Source of the DNA: Polaromonas sp. UBA5171
GTDB lineage: Bacteria > Pseudomonadota > Gammaproteobacteria > Burkholderiales > Burkholderiaceae_C
Reading direction: 5' to 3'
Length of the DNA stretch: 38,044 nt
NCBI GenBank assembly: GCA_002413395.1
Contig: DHWX01000109.1
Location: forward strand, 16,795 to 54,838
The translations under genes and the position numbers were made by a program. Positions 1 through 7,181 of the stretch are shown here, one piece after another; position 1 is the stretch's first letter; the number at the start of each line of letters is the position of its first letter. The notes below the pieces were generated by a model. The model was not told where the DNA came from and made no database searches. It was given only the letters and a program-made list of their open reading frames with translations.

Positions 1-1675
1 AGCCCCCAACGGCCAGGGAACGCGAGCCGTAAGTGCCCATGCCGAAAGGCACGCGCCCGGTGTCACCGTGCACCACATCGACCTGATCAACCGCAATGCC
101 CAAGCGGGCAGCCACCACCTGAGCGAAGGTGGTTTCGTGGCCCTGGCCGTGGCTGTGCGAGCCGGTAAACACCGTCACACTGCCGGTGGGGTGAACCCGC
201 ACCTCGCCGCACTCGAACAAACCGGCACGGGCCCCCAGCGCGCCGGCAATGTTGCTCGGTGCCAGGCCACAGGCCTCGATGTAGCTGGAATAGCCAATGC
301 CGCGCACCTTGCCGCTGGCTTTGGAAGCTGCCTTGCGCTGGTCCAGGCCCGCAATGTCGGCCAGTTCGTTGGCACGGTTGATCAGGGCGTGAAAGTCGCC
401 CACATCGTACTGCAGCGCCACCGGCGTCTGGTAAGGGAACCGGGTGACCATGTTGCGACGGCGGATTTCATCCTGGGCCAGACCCAGCTCCCAGCCGGCG
501 CGCGTGACCAGCCGCTCCAGCAGATAGGTCGCTTCGGGACGGCCGGCACCGCGGTAGGCATCGACCGGCGCGGTGTTGGTGAACCAGGCATCGACCTCGA
601 CATAAATCTGCGGCGTGGTGTATTGGCCCGCCAGCAGGGTCGCATACAAGATGGTGGGGATGGATGGCGCAAAGGTCGATAGATAGGCCCCCATGTTGGC
701 GTGGGTGTGCACGCGTAGCGCCAGAAATTTGCCGTCTTTGTCCAGGGCCATTTCGGCATGGCTGACATGGTCGCGGCCATGGGCGTCGCTGACAAATGAT
801 TCGCTGCGCTCGGCTGTCCACTTGATGCTGCGGTTGAGCTTTTTGGCGGCCCAGGTCAGGCACACGTCTTCGGCATACAGATAGATCTTGGAGCCGAAGC
901 CACCGCCCACGTCGGGCGCGATCACGCGCACCTTGTGTTCGGGCAGACCCATCACGAACGCGGTGAGCAGCAGGCGCTCGACGTGCGGGTTCTGGTTGGA
1001 CACATACAGTGTGTATTCGTCGGTAGCGCGGCTGTAGGAGCCAATCACCGCGCGCGGCTCCATGGCATTGGGAATCAGGCGGTTGTTGACCAGGTCGAGC
1101 CGGGTGACATGGGCGGCCGCGGCAAAGGCCGCGTCAACCTGTGCCTTGTCGCCGATGGCCCACTTGTAGCAATGGTTGTCTGGCGCGGCATCGTGCAGGG
1201 GCGCAGCCCTGGCGGCGTCAGTGACTTTCACGACGGCGGTCAAGACGTCGTAGTCCACCTCGACCAGCTCGGCGGCATTTTTTGCCTGCTCCAGCGTCTC
1301 GGCCACCACCATGGCCACATGGTCACCCACATAACGCACCTTGCCCTGCGCCAGGATCGGGTGCGGTGGTTCCTTCATCGGGGTCCCGTCGGTGCTGGTG
1401 ATCAGCCAGCCGCACGGCAGCCCGTTGATCTTGTCGGCCGCCACGTCAGCACCGACAAATATGCCAAGCACGCCGGGGGCTGCCTTGGCGGCGGCGGTGT
1501 TAATGCTCTTGATGGCGGCGTGCGCATGCGGCGAGCGCACGAACACCGCGTAGCTCTGGTGGGCCAGCGTGATGTCGTCGGTGTATTGCCCGCCGCCAGT
1601 CAGAAACCGGTAGTCTTCCTTGCGGCGGATGGAAGCGCCAATATTTGGCAGGTTGGCGAAATCGGATGCACCCAT
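1..1675 (-). CDS. Molybdenum hydroxylase large subunit, form II CoxL-like (partial, C-terminus off the left edge)
   Basis: This encodes the molybdopterin-binding catalytic subunit of a xanthine dehydrogenase/CO dehydrogenase-family enzyme. About 558 residues are present of a family length near 780-800. The protein starts MGASDFANLPNIG, followed by the typical RKEDYRFLTGGGQYTDD segment, and carries VGGGFGSK and the active-site loop AYRGAGR at residues 373-379. AYRGAGR is the form II motif; true aerobic CO dehydrogenases (form I) have AYxCSFR, so CO oxidation should not be assumed. The ATG at 1675 is preceded by AGGAG at 8-base spacing. The gene follows the 2Fe-2S subunit on the same strand after 66 bases. 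No FAD (CoxM-like) subunit is in the window; if present it must lie beyond the left edge. The substrate is unknown, perhaps an aldehyde or N-heterocycle. The family call is sure; the specificity is not. Confidence 0.9.
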   Translation of the reverse strand, partial: MGASDFANLPNIGASIRRKEDYRFLTGGGQYTDDITLAHQSYAVFVRSPHAHAAIKSINTAAAKAAPGVLGIFVGADVAADKINGLPCGWLITSTDGTPMKEPPHPILAQGKVRYVGDHVAMVVAETLEQAKNAAELVEVDYDVLTAVVKVTDAARAAPLHDAAPDNHCYKWAIGDKAQVDAAFAAAAHVTRLDLVNNRLIPNAMEPRAVIGSYSRATDEYTLYVSNQNPHVERLLLTAFVMGLPEHKVRVIAPDVGGGFGSKIYLYAEDVCLTWAAKKLNRSIKWTAERSESFVSDAHGRDHVSHAEMALDKDGKFLALRVHTHANMGAYLSTFAPSIPTILYATLLAGQYTTPQIYVEVDAWFTNTAPVDAYRGAGRPEATYLLERLVTRAGWELGLAQDEIRRRNMVTRFPYQTPVALQYDVGDFHALINRANELADIAGLDQRKAASKASGKVRGIGYSSYIEACGLAPSNIAGALGARAGLFECGEVRVHPTGSVTVFTGSHSHGQGHETTFAQVVAARLGIAVDQVDVVHGDTGRVPFGMGTYGSRSLAVGG

Positions 1676-1741
1676 TTGTGTACTCCTGAAAGATGGGAAA
1701 ATTTGCTGAAACAGCAACTCGCGAGATGGCGGCGCGCTGCC

Positions 1742-2209
1742 TCAGGCCGCCATGGCGGCGGCACCCTGCTGCACCGCCTTGACAATGTTCTGGTAGCCGG
1801 TGCAGCGGCAGATGTTGCCTTCCAGCAGTTCGCGGATTTCGCTTTCGCTGGCCTTGGGATGGTGCTGGCATAAATCGACCGCGTTCATGACCATGCCGGT
1901 GGTGCAAAAACCGCACTGCAGGCCGTGGCACTCCTTGAAAGCCGCCTGCATCGGGTGCATGGTGCCGTCGGGCTGGGCCAGTCCTTCGATGGTGGTGATC
2001 TCGCAACCTTCGGCCTGTGCGGCCAGGATGTTGCATGACTTGACAGCGCGCCCGTTCATGATGACGGTGCAGGCGCCGCACTGGGCGGTGTCGCAGCCCA
2101 CATGGGTGCCGGTCAGGTGGAGTTGCTCGCGCAGCACCTGCACCAGCAGTGTGTTGGGAGGGGTCTCAACGCTTTGTAATTTGCCGTTGATTTTGAGCTG
2201 TACTTGCAT
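1742..2209 (-). CDS. 2Fe-2S subunit of molybdenum hydroxylase (CoxS-like)
   Basis: This 155-residue electron-transfer subunit partners the large subunit downstream. The N-terminal half is a plant-type ferredoxin fold with the cluster ligands in GCDTAQCGACTV and a fourth cysteine in VKSC. The C-terminal half is the helical 2Fe-2S domain with CGFCTTGMVM and the closing pair NICRCTGYQNIV. Length and both motifs match CoxS/IorA-type small subunits. The ATG at 2209 has AGGAGA eight bases upstream. It is the first gene of the minus-strand operon and diverges from the regulator at 2418 across about 200 bases that probably hold both promoters. I saw no convincing -24/-12 sigma-54 element in that stretch. 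Confidence 0.93.
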   Translation of the reverse strand: MQVQLKINGKLQSVETPPNTLLVQVLREQLHLTGTHVGCDTAQCGACTVIMNGRAVKSCNILAAQAEGCEITTIEGLAQPDGTMHPMQAAFKECHGLQCGFCTTGMVMNAVDLCQHHPKASESEIRELLEGNICRCTGYQNIVKAVQQGAAAMAA

Positions 2210-2417
2210 GGGCTTGTCTCCTGTGGGCTTGGGGCTATGAGCAAAAACACTCCATTGTTGGATCAGCGGTCGCCCGCATCCCTAGGTTAAACCCTGAGGA
2301 TATTGCCGGGCCTGCGCGAAATTCTCAAAATGGAGCAATTCGGCCAGGCGCCAGGCACGGCACGGCCAGGTCTGGTACGCTGTTCGTCCAATGTCTAATT
2401 TCAACCAGTAGCCACGC

Positions 2418-3557
2418 ATGCTGCCTGTTCTTCTGCGCTCTTCCGAACAACGCCTGCGGCAGATTGCACAAGCCCGTCAGGCCGTGCTGCAGGACGGGAC
2501 AAGCCCGCCCGATGCGCTGGCCGATCCGTGGATCGAGCGCTCCTGGCGGCGCTGCCTGGCCAGCGGGAAAAAACCGGAGCAGGAAGTCGCCTTCGATGCG
2601 ATCGCGCCGCCAGCCCAGCGCCGCACCCGGGAAGCCAATCACACACTGGTGCAGGCTGCCCGCCCGGTGCTCGACAAGCTTGGCGCGGCCATTGCCAGCA
2701 CCCGCTACTTTGCCATTCTGACCAACGCCGACGGCGTGGTGGTGGACGTGAACGGCCCGATCGATCGGCGTGACCGGCGTGTCGACCTGATCACGCGCAT
2801 TGGGGTGGATTTGTCCGAGCAAAGCGTGGGCACCACGGCCATCGGCGCGGCCCTGACCGAGCTGCAGCCGGTCTGGCTGCACCGCAGTGAACATTTTTTC
2901 AATGCCCATTCGGCCTACAGTTGCGCCGGTGCGCCGCTGTTCGGACCGGACGGACGCTGCGCCGGGATGCTCGACCTGACGGGTGTGGACGCGGTGGAGC
3001 GGCCAGAACTCAAGCACCTGGTCACCCAGTCGGCGCGCAGCATTGAAAACGCGCTCATGCAGAGCAGGCCGCACCATCTGCTGATCCGGCTGAACTGGTT
3101 GAACCATTGCCTGGGAGACGACAGCGACGGGCTGATCTGCCTGGATACAGACGGTTGGGTCACGGGCGCCAATCCAGCGGCGCGGCAGATGGTGGCGCAG
3201 TTCAATTCAGACAACCCGGCACCGGTGCACGGCAGCGAGTTGTTTGCCATGCCCTATGAGATGCTGTTTGATGCCGCAAACGGCGACGCAACGGGCTTTC
3301 AAACGTCCGTCGAAGTGCCCTTGTGGTCCGGCCTTCGTCTGCACGCGCTGGCATTGCGGCAAGGCCAGCACGCGCTGCCCCAGCAGCTCTCGGGCAGAAC
3401 GCCGCAGGCAGCCCGTCTACCCTTGAAAGACCTTGAGACGGCCCTGATACGCAAAGCCGTCACCGAAGCCAGGGGCAATGTGGTGCAGGCCGCCAGGACA
3501 CTGGGCGTGAGCCGCGCCACGGTGTACCGCAGACTGGGGTCGGGCCGCGGTCGTTAA
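2418..3557 (+). CDS. AcoR-like GAF/Fis transcriptional regulator lacking the AAA+ domain
   Basis: This 379-residue protein has the sensory half of an AcoR-type activator. It begins with the SxxRC-type segment (IERSWRRCLASG, about residues 38-50). A GAF region follows at about 75-215, with GVDLSEQSVGTTAIGAAL and the AYSCAGAPLFGPDG stretch. A PAS-like piece is next (LICLDTDGWVTGANPAARQM). It ends in a Fis-type helix-turn-helix, roughly 337-375 (IRKAVTEARGNVVQAARTLGVSRATVYRRL). The central sigma-54 ATPase domain (Walker A, GAFTGA) is absent, and the protein is much shorter than AcoR (about 640 residues). It therefore cannot drive sigma-54 open-complex formation and probably acts as a ligand-responsive repressor or activator of the divergent hydroxylase genes. 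The start at the ATG at 2418 is reasonable, but its ribosome-binding site is weak. Confidence 0.85.
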   Translation: MLPVLLRSSEQRLRQIAQARQAVLQDGTSPPDALADPWIERSWRRCLASGKKPEQEVAFDAIAPPAQRRTREANHTLVQAARPVLDKLGAAIASTRYFAILTNADGVVVDVNGPIDRRDRRVDLITRIGVDLSEQSVGTTAIGAALTELQPVWLHRSEHFFNAHSAYSCAGAPLFGPDGRCAGMLDLTGVDAVERPELKHLVTQSARSIENALMQSRPHHLLIRLNWLNHCLGDDSDGLICLDTDGWVTGANPAARQMVAQFNSDNPAPVHGSELFAMPYEMLFDAANGDATGFQTSVEVPLWSGLRLHALALRQGQHALPQQLSGRTPQAARLPLKDLETALIRKAVTEARGNVVQAARTLGVSRATVYRRLGSGRGR

Positions 3558-3617
3558 TGGGGTGCCGCTGGGCGGCAAGGACCGCGCGCCCTCACGGCCC
3601 GCTCGGCAGGCGCAAAT

Positions 3618-4130
3618 TCACTGCTTGGGCTCGCCCTGTGGGGCGACCACGTCATGCGCTGAATGGTTCGTCATGCCATGCGCCATGCCGGGCATGCTGC
3701 CAGGTGCCACCACGCTGACCGGCAGCTTCAACTCAAGCTTGCTTTCAGTGCCCTTGGCGTCCTTGAACACCAGGGTCAGCGGCACCATGCTGCCTTTGGG
3801 AAGTGCCTGCTTCAAATCCATCATCATGACGTGATAGCCACCGGGCTTGAGTTGCACGGTTTGACCCGCGGGCAAGTCAAGTGAAGGCACGGCACGCATC
3901 TTCATGACGTCGCCCTCCATTTTCATTTCATGAACCTCCACCACGCCCGCTACGGGCGACGACACACCGACCAGCCTGACGGCTTCCCTGGCCGTGATGT
4001 TCATGAAAGCGCCGGTGGCCTGCTGGCCCTTCACGGTGGTGCGAACCCAGGCACCCGTGACTTCGATGGTTTGGGCAAACAGCGCGCCAGAGGCGAGCAC
4101 GAGGGTAGCGGCAAGTAGTTTCAATTTCAT
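3618..4130 (-). CDS. Periplasmic copper chaperone PCu(A)C
   Basis: This 170-residue secreted protein of the DUF461/PCuAC family delivers Cu(I) in the periplasm, typically to cytochrome oxidase. The signal peptide is MKLKLLAATLVLASGALFA, with cleavage before QTIEV. The copper site is visible as HEM in VEVHEMKMEG, an intermediate Met in VMKMRAV, and HVM in GGYHVMMMDL, fitting the family's HxM...M...HxM pattern. After the conserved domain comes a Met/His-rich tail (SMPGMAHGMTNHSAH) that could bind more metal. A longer frame runs to 4214, but the ATG at 4130 starts directly at the signal peptide with GAGAT upstream and is preferred. It lies downstream of the DUF2946 gene on the same strand. Confidence 0.9.
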   Translation of the reverse strand: MKLKLLAATLVLASGALFAQTIEVTGAWVRTTVKGQQATGAFMNITAREAVRLVGVSSPVAGVVEVHEMKMEGDVMKMRAVPSLDLPAGQTVQLKPGGYHVMMMDLKQALPKGSMVPLTLVFKDAKGTESKLELKLPVSVVAPGSMPGMAHGMTNHSAHDVVAPQGEPKQ

Positions 4131-4308
4131 GGTGATCTCGATAGATAGGGTTATAAATGCCAGGCGCCTGCGGCGATAGCGTGGCCATTCAGCGGAAACG
4201 CAAAACATGGGCAAGAAGACTTCATGGACTCAAGCCGTTGAATCGAACGGTTAAGGGCGTAGGCCAGCCACGCCAACGCATGCAGAGCCTCGGCAGAGGC
4301 GCTTCAGT

Positions 4309-4716
4309 TCAAAGGACGGAAGGAGGTCCGCGGCTGAAAGGCAGCCCGGAGATGGTGGTGGCTAAATCCGCCGGAAAATCCGCAACGGCCACACGGTGGC
4401 CGGCGAAAAAAGGCACGGCGCAAACCGCCAGCGACGGCGGGATGAGCCCGATGGTGCCACACAACTCACAGTTCGAGCCGGAGTGCAGTGCATCACCGGG
4501 CGAGTCCGGGTTGTGGGCAGACAGCGCGCTGGCGCTGCAAAAATTGCCGAGCTGGCCGGTGCGTACTTCTTCGGCCAGCATCGACACCGGTGCCCACAAC
4601 GCCGACAGCAGAGCGAGAAAGCTCAGGCATGCTGCAAGACGCGTCCACACGGAAAGCGGCGGGCGCAAGAATGGGCGGGAAGACACGCCGCAATTATATG
4701 GACCTGCCCCGCCCAC
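4309..4716 (-). CDS. DUF2946-type small secreted or membrane protein
   Basis: This encodes up to 135 residues. A hydrophobic N-terminal helix (LAACLSFLALLSALWAPV) is followed by HSGSNCELCGTIG, the His plus CxxC-type signature of DUF2946 proteins, then a second hydrophobic stretch and a short tail. DUF2946 genes commonly sit beside copper genes; here PCuAC is next downstream, so a role in copper handling is likely but not proven. The start is uncertain. The longest frame opens with a GTG at 4716 that has no ribosome-binding site. A perfect TATAAT lies inside that frame at 4693-4698 on the minus strand, just ahead of a second in-frame GTG at 4686, which would be leaderless if the TATAAT is the -10 box. 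Confidence 0.65.
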   Translation of the reverse strand: MGGAGPYNCGVSSRPFLRPPLSVWTRLAACLSFLALLSALWAPVSMLAEEVRTGQLGNFCSASALSAHNPDSPGDALHSGSNCELCGTIGLIPPSLAVCAVPFFAGHRVAVADFPADLATTISGLPFSRGPPSVL

Positions 4717-4736
4717 TCATGAGAATGGTTAACAAC

Positions 4737-4754
4737 CGGCAGCAAAGCCTGCCG
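4737..4754 (-). terminator. Stem-loop after tupA
   Basis: A perfect 6-bp inverted repeat, CGGCAG / CTGCCG, with a 6-base loop lies about 12 bases past the tupA stop. On the minus strand it is followed by the moderately T-rich GTTGTTAACC. It is a plausible intrinsic terminator separating the tup operon from the DUF2946-PCuAC unit, though the U-tract is poor. Confidence 0.5.
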
Positions 4755-4765
4755 TGCAGAGCTGC

Positions 4766-5593
4766 CTATTTTGTGGCGTTCGGGAAAAACAATTGCTCGC
4801 CATTGATCTTGTAACCGGCAATCACGGCCTGACCCGCGGGCCCGGTGACCCAATCAACAAACTTTTGCGCTTCCGCCACCTTGGTTTGCGGGTGTTTGGC
4901 CGGGTTGACCACCATCACGCCGTATTGGTTGAACAGTCGCTTGTCGCCCTCCACCAGCACGGTCAGGTCCGCGCGGTTTTTGAAGTTCAGCCAGGTGCCG
5001 CGGTCTGACAGGACATAGGCTCCCATGCTGGCGGCCATGTTAAGTGCCGGACCCATGCCACAGCCACAGGCTTTGTAATTGGCGAAGCCTGGCGCTGGCA
5101 CACCGGCGATTTTCCAGTAGCGTAGTTCGGCCGCGTAGGTGCCGCTCTTGTCGCCGCGCGAGACAAAATTGGCATTGCTGTCGCTGAGCTTTTTCAGCGC
5201 CGCAACGACGTCCTGCCCTTTAACCTTCGCCGGGTCCGCAGCCGGTCCGATCAGCACGAAGTCGTTGTACATCACCGGGAAGCGCTTGATGGCAAAGCCT
5301 TCGGCCACCACCTTTTCCTCGGCCGCCTGGTCATGCACAAACAGTACATCGGCGTCCCCCCGGCGGCCCATGTCAATCGCCTGACCGGTGCCAACGGCCA
5401 CCACCTTCGTATCAATCCCGGTGGCTTTTTTGAACGCGGGAATCAAGGTGCCAAACAGCCCGGACTGCTCGGTGGAGGTGGTGGACGCCATCACCATGCT
5501 GGGGCTCTGCGCCATTGAAAGCGTCGCTGACAGCGAAATAACCATGAGGGCCATCGCCCGAAAAGACTTATGACCTTTGCTGAAACCATTCAT
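4766..5593 (-). CDS. tupA: Tungstate ABC transporter, substrate-binding protein TupA
   Basis: This 275-residue periplasmic binding protein has a signal peptide (MALMVISLSATLSMA, cleavage before QSPSM). The anion-binding segment STTSTEQSGLF corresponds to the TTTS-type motif of TupA proteins. Other family signatures are VGTGQAIDMGRRGDADVLFVHD, RGDKSGTY, and a C-terminal KINGEQLFFPNA segment. These features match tungstate-type TupA better than molybdate ModA. It is the last gene of tupB-tupC-tupA. Its ATG overlaps the tupC stop by four bases (5590-5593), indicating translational coupling. The protein should supply tungstate, or possibly molybdate, for a tungsten or molybdenum enzyme; no such enzyme is directly linked except the hydroxylase at the left edge. 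Confidence 0.92.
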   Translation of the reverse strand: MNGFSKGHKSFRAMALMVISLSATLSMAQSPSMVMASTTSTEQSGLFGTLIPAFKKATGIDTKVVAVGTGQAIDMGRRGDADVLFVHDQAAEEKVVAEGFAIKRFPVMYNDFVLIGPAADPAKVKGQDVVAALKKLSDSNANFVSRGDKSGTYAAELRYWKIAGVPAPGFANYKACGCGMGPALNMAASMGAYVLSDRGTWLNFKNRADLTVLVEGDKRLFNQYGVMVVNPAKHPQTKVAEAQKFVDWVTGPAGQAVIAGYKINGEQLFFPNATK

Positions 5594-6279
5594 CCTAGTT
5601 CTCCTTTTAAAAATGTTTCCGCCGCCGCGGGCAAGGGCCCGTTGAAAAAAGCCTGGGTGGGCAAGTCAGCCACCAGGTGGCCATGTTCAAGATAGATCAC
5701 ACGGCTGGCCAGGCGCTTGACCTGGCCCAGGTTGTGACTGCTGAAAATCAGCGTCATGCCGGACTCGGCGAATTCAGTCATCAGGCGCTCCACCTCGCGC
5801 TTGGCCGTGGGGTCCAGGCTGGAGGTGGGCTCATCGAGCAGCAAAACCTGCGGCTTGAGTGCCCAGGCCCGTGCCAGAGCCACGCGCTGCTGCTGCCCGC
5901 CCGACAGGGCCTTGGCATTGCGCCGCGCAATATCAGCCAGGCCCACGCGCTCCAGCGCCTGCATTGCCTGCACTTTGGCCTGTTGCCACCGCACCCCCTT
6001 TAACCACAGACCCAGGGCCACGTTGTTCAGCACACTGGCGCGCAACATGTAGGGGCGCTGAAACAGCATGGTCTGGCGGGCCTGCGCATCGGGCTTAAAA
6101 CTGCCCGCCGCAGGCCGCACCAGTCCGTGCAGGGTTCGCAGCAAGGTACTCTTGCCACTGCCGTTGGCGCCCACCAGCGCCAGACGCTCGCCAGCATTGA
6201 CGCGCAGCGTGCAAGCGCTGAGTGCCTGGAGCTGCCCAAACTGCACGCTGATGGCATGCAGATTAAAAATGGGCGTCAT
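5590..6279 (-). CDS. tupC: Tungstate ABC transporter, ATPase TupC
   Basis: This 229-residue ABC ATPase has Walker A GANGSGKST, Q-loop LFQRP, signature LSGGQQQRVALARA, Walker B VLLLDEPTSSLD and H-loop SSHN all intact. It lacks the C-terminal TOBE extension of ModC, as is usual for TupC. It overlaps tupB (6276-6279) and tupA (5590-5593) by ATGA junctions, so the three proteins are probably made in step. It acts on the cytoplasmic face with the TupB permease. Confidence 0.92.
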   Translation of the reverse strand: MTPIFNLHAISVQFGQLQALSACTLRVNAGERLALVGANGSGKSTLLRTLHGLVRPAAGSFKPDAQARQTMLFQRPYMLRASVLNNVALGLWLKGVRWQQAKVQAMQALERVGLADIARRNAKALSGGQQQRVALARAWALKPQVLLLDEPTSSLDPTAKREVERLMTEFAESGMTLIFSSHNLGQVKRLASRVIYLEHGHLVADLPTQAFFNGPLPAAAETFLKGELG

Positions 6280-7052
6280 GGCTGGGCACCCTGGGCGGCC
6301 GCGCCGGTTGCCAAAGCCGAGGTCTGGACAGACGCCACATCCGGCAACGGATCATCAAGTTGCTCGCGCCAATACCGCACCAGCGCGATCAGACCATTGA
6401 GCATCAGTACCACACCAAGCAGCAAGAGGCCCAGAGCGAGGGCCAGCGGCAAATCGCCCTTGCTGGTTTCCAGCGCAATCGAGGTGGTCATCACGCGCGT
6501 GAAGCCGTCAATATTGCCGCCCACAATCATTACTGCTCCGACCTCTGAAATGGCGCGGCCAAAAGCGGCAATCAGCACCGTGAGCAAGGCATAGCGCTCG
6601 TCCCACAACAAAATCAGGCTGCGCATGAAACGGCGCGCGCCCAGCGACTGGAACTGTTCGCCGTGGCTACGATCGGCATCTTCAATGGTCTGCCGCACCA
6701 GCGCCGTAACGACCGGCAACACCAGCACAGCCTGCGCCAGCACCATGGCCTTGAAGGAAAACAGCCAGCCCAGAAAGCCCAGCGGCCCGCTGCGCGAGAG
6801 CAGCAGATACACCGCCAGCCCAACCACCACCGAGGGCAAGGCCAAGGCGGTGTTGAGCAAGGCCAGCACCACGGCGCGACCCCGAAAGCGCACCACGCCG
6901 AGCCAGCCCCCCAGCAACAGACCGGTGCTGCAGGCAATCAGGCAGGCACTCACGCTCACGCTCAGCGATCGGACGACGATGCTGGCAAGCATGGGGTCGA
7001 GCGAAGTGATGAGCGAAAAAGCCGTGACGGCGCTGTCGGAAAAGGAGTTCAT
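6276..7052 (-). CDS. tupB: Tungstate ABC transporter, permease TupB
   Basis: This 258-residue inner-membrane permease begins MNSFSDSAVTAFSLI. It has about five or six hydrophobic segments and the EAA-type loop in LGARRFMRSLILLW, followed by AFGRAISEVGAVMIVGGNIDGFTRVMTT, which is characteristic of TupB/WtpB-like proteins. The open frame extends to 7292, but that part would run into the divergent regulator and reads as non-coding, so the ATG at 7052 is preferred. It is the first gene of the tup operon and diverges from the regulator at 7182. Confidence 0.9.
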   Translation of the reverse strand: MNSFSDSAVTAFSLITSLDPMLASIVVRSLSVSVSACLIACSTGLLLGGWLGVVRFRGRAVVLALLNTALALPSVVVGLAVYLLLSRSGPLGFLGWLFSFKAMVLAQAVLVLPVVTALVRQTIEDADRSHGEQFQSLGARRFMRSLILLWDERYALLTVLIAAFGRAISEVGAVMIVGGNIDGFTRVMTTSIALETSKGDLPLALALGLLLLGVVLMLNGLIALVRYWREQLDDPLPDVASVQTSALATGAAAQGAQP

Positions 7053-7130
7053 GCTGCAAGTTTTGCGAAACTTTATCCTAGTGCGCCAGGCCTTGTGCGC
7101 GCATCGGTGAAGACCGTTATGAAACACTTT

Positions 7131-7180
7131 GCATAGGCATACCCTGAGGGGGTTGCTGCACGCATAATCCATGCATACCC
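7131..7180. promoter_or_regulatory. Repeated GCATA...GCATACCC elements between tupB and its regulator
   Basis: The 129-base divergent region contains GCATACCC twice (7137-7144 and 7173-7180, 36 bases apart). Each copy is preceded by another GCATA (7131 and 7162). Repetition of a composite word between a transporter operon and a ModE-like regulator suggests an operator for that regulator. A CGTTATG word upstream (7115-7121) resembles half of the ModE consensus but has no symmetrical partner. That this is an operator is inferred from position and repetition only. Confidence 0.4.
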
Positions 7181-7181
7181 G

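Noticed and set aside
68..1873. Long plus-strand open frames opposite the molybdenum hydroxylase genes
   Set aside because: Their sequence is low-complexity and Gly/His/Arg-rich, as expected from the antisense of a GC-rich gene; the minus-strand reading has clear family motifs.
2210..2417. Sigma-54 promoter for the molybdenum hydroxylase operon
   Set aside because: No TGGC-N8-TTGC-type element was found on the minus strand, and the regulator lacks the ATPase needed.
3558..3617. GCCGC/GCGGC hairpin after the AcoR-like gene as a terminator
   Set aside because: The stem is short with no T-run on either side; too weak to list as a feature.
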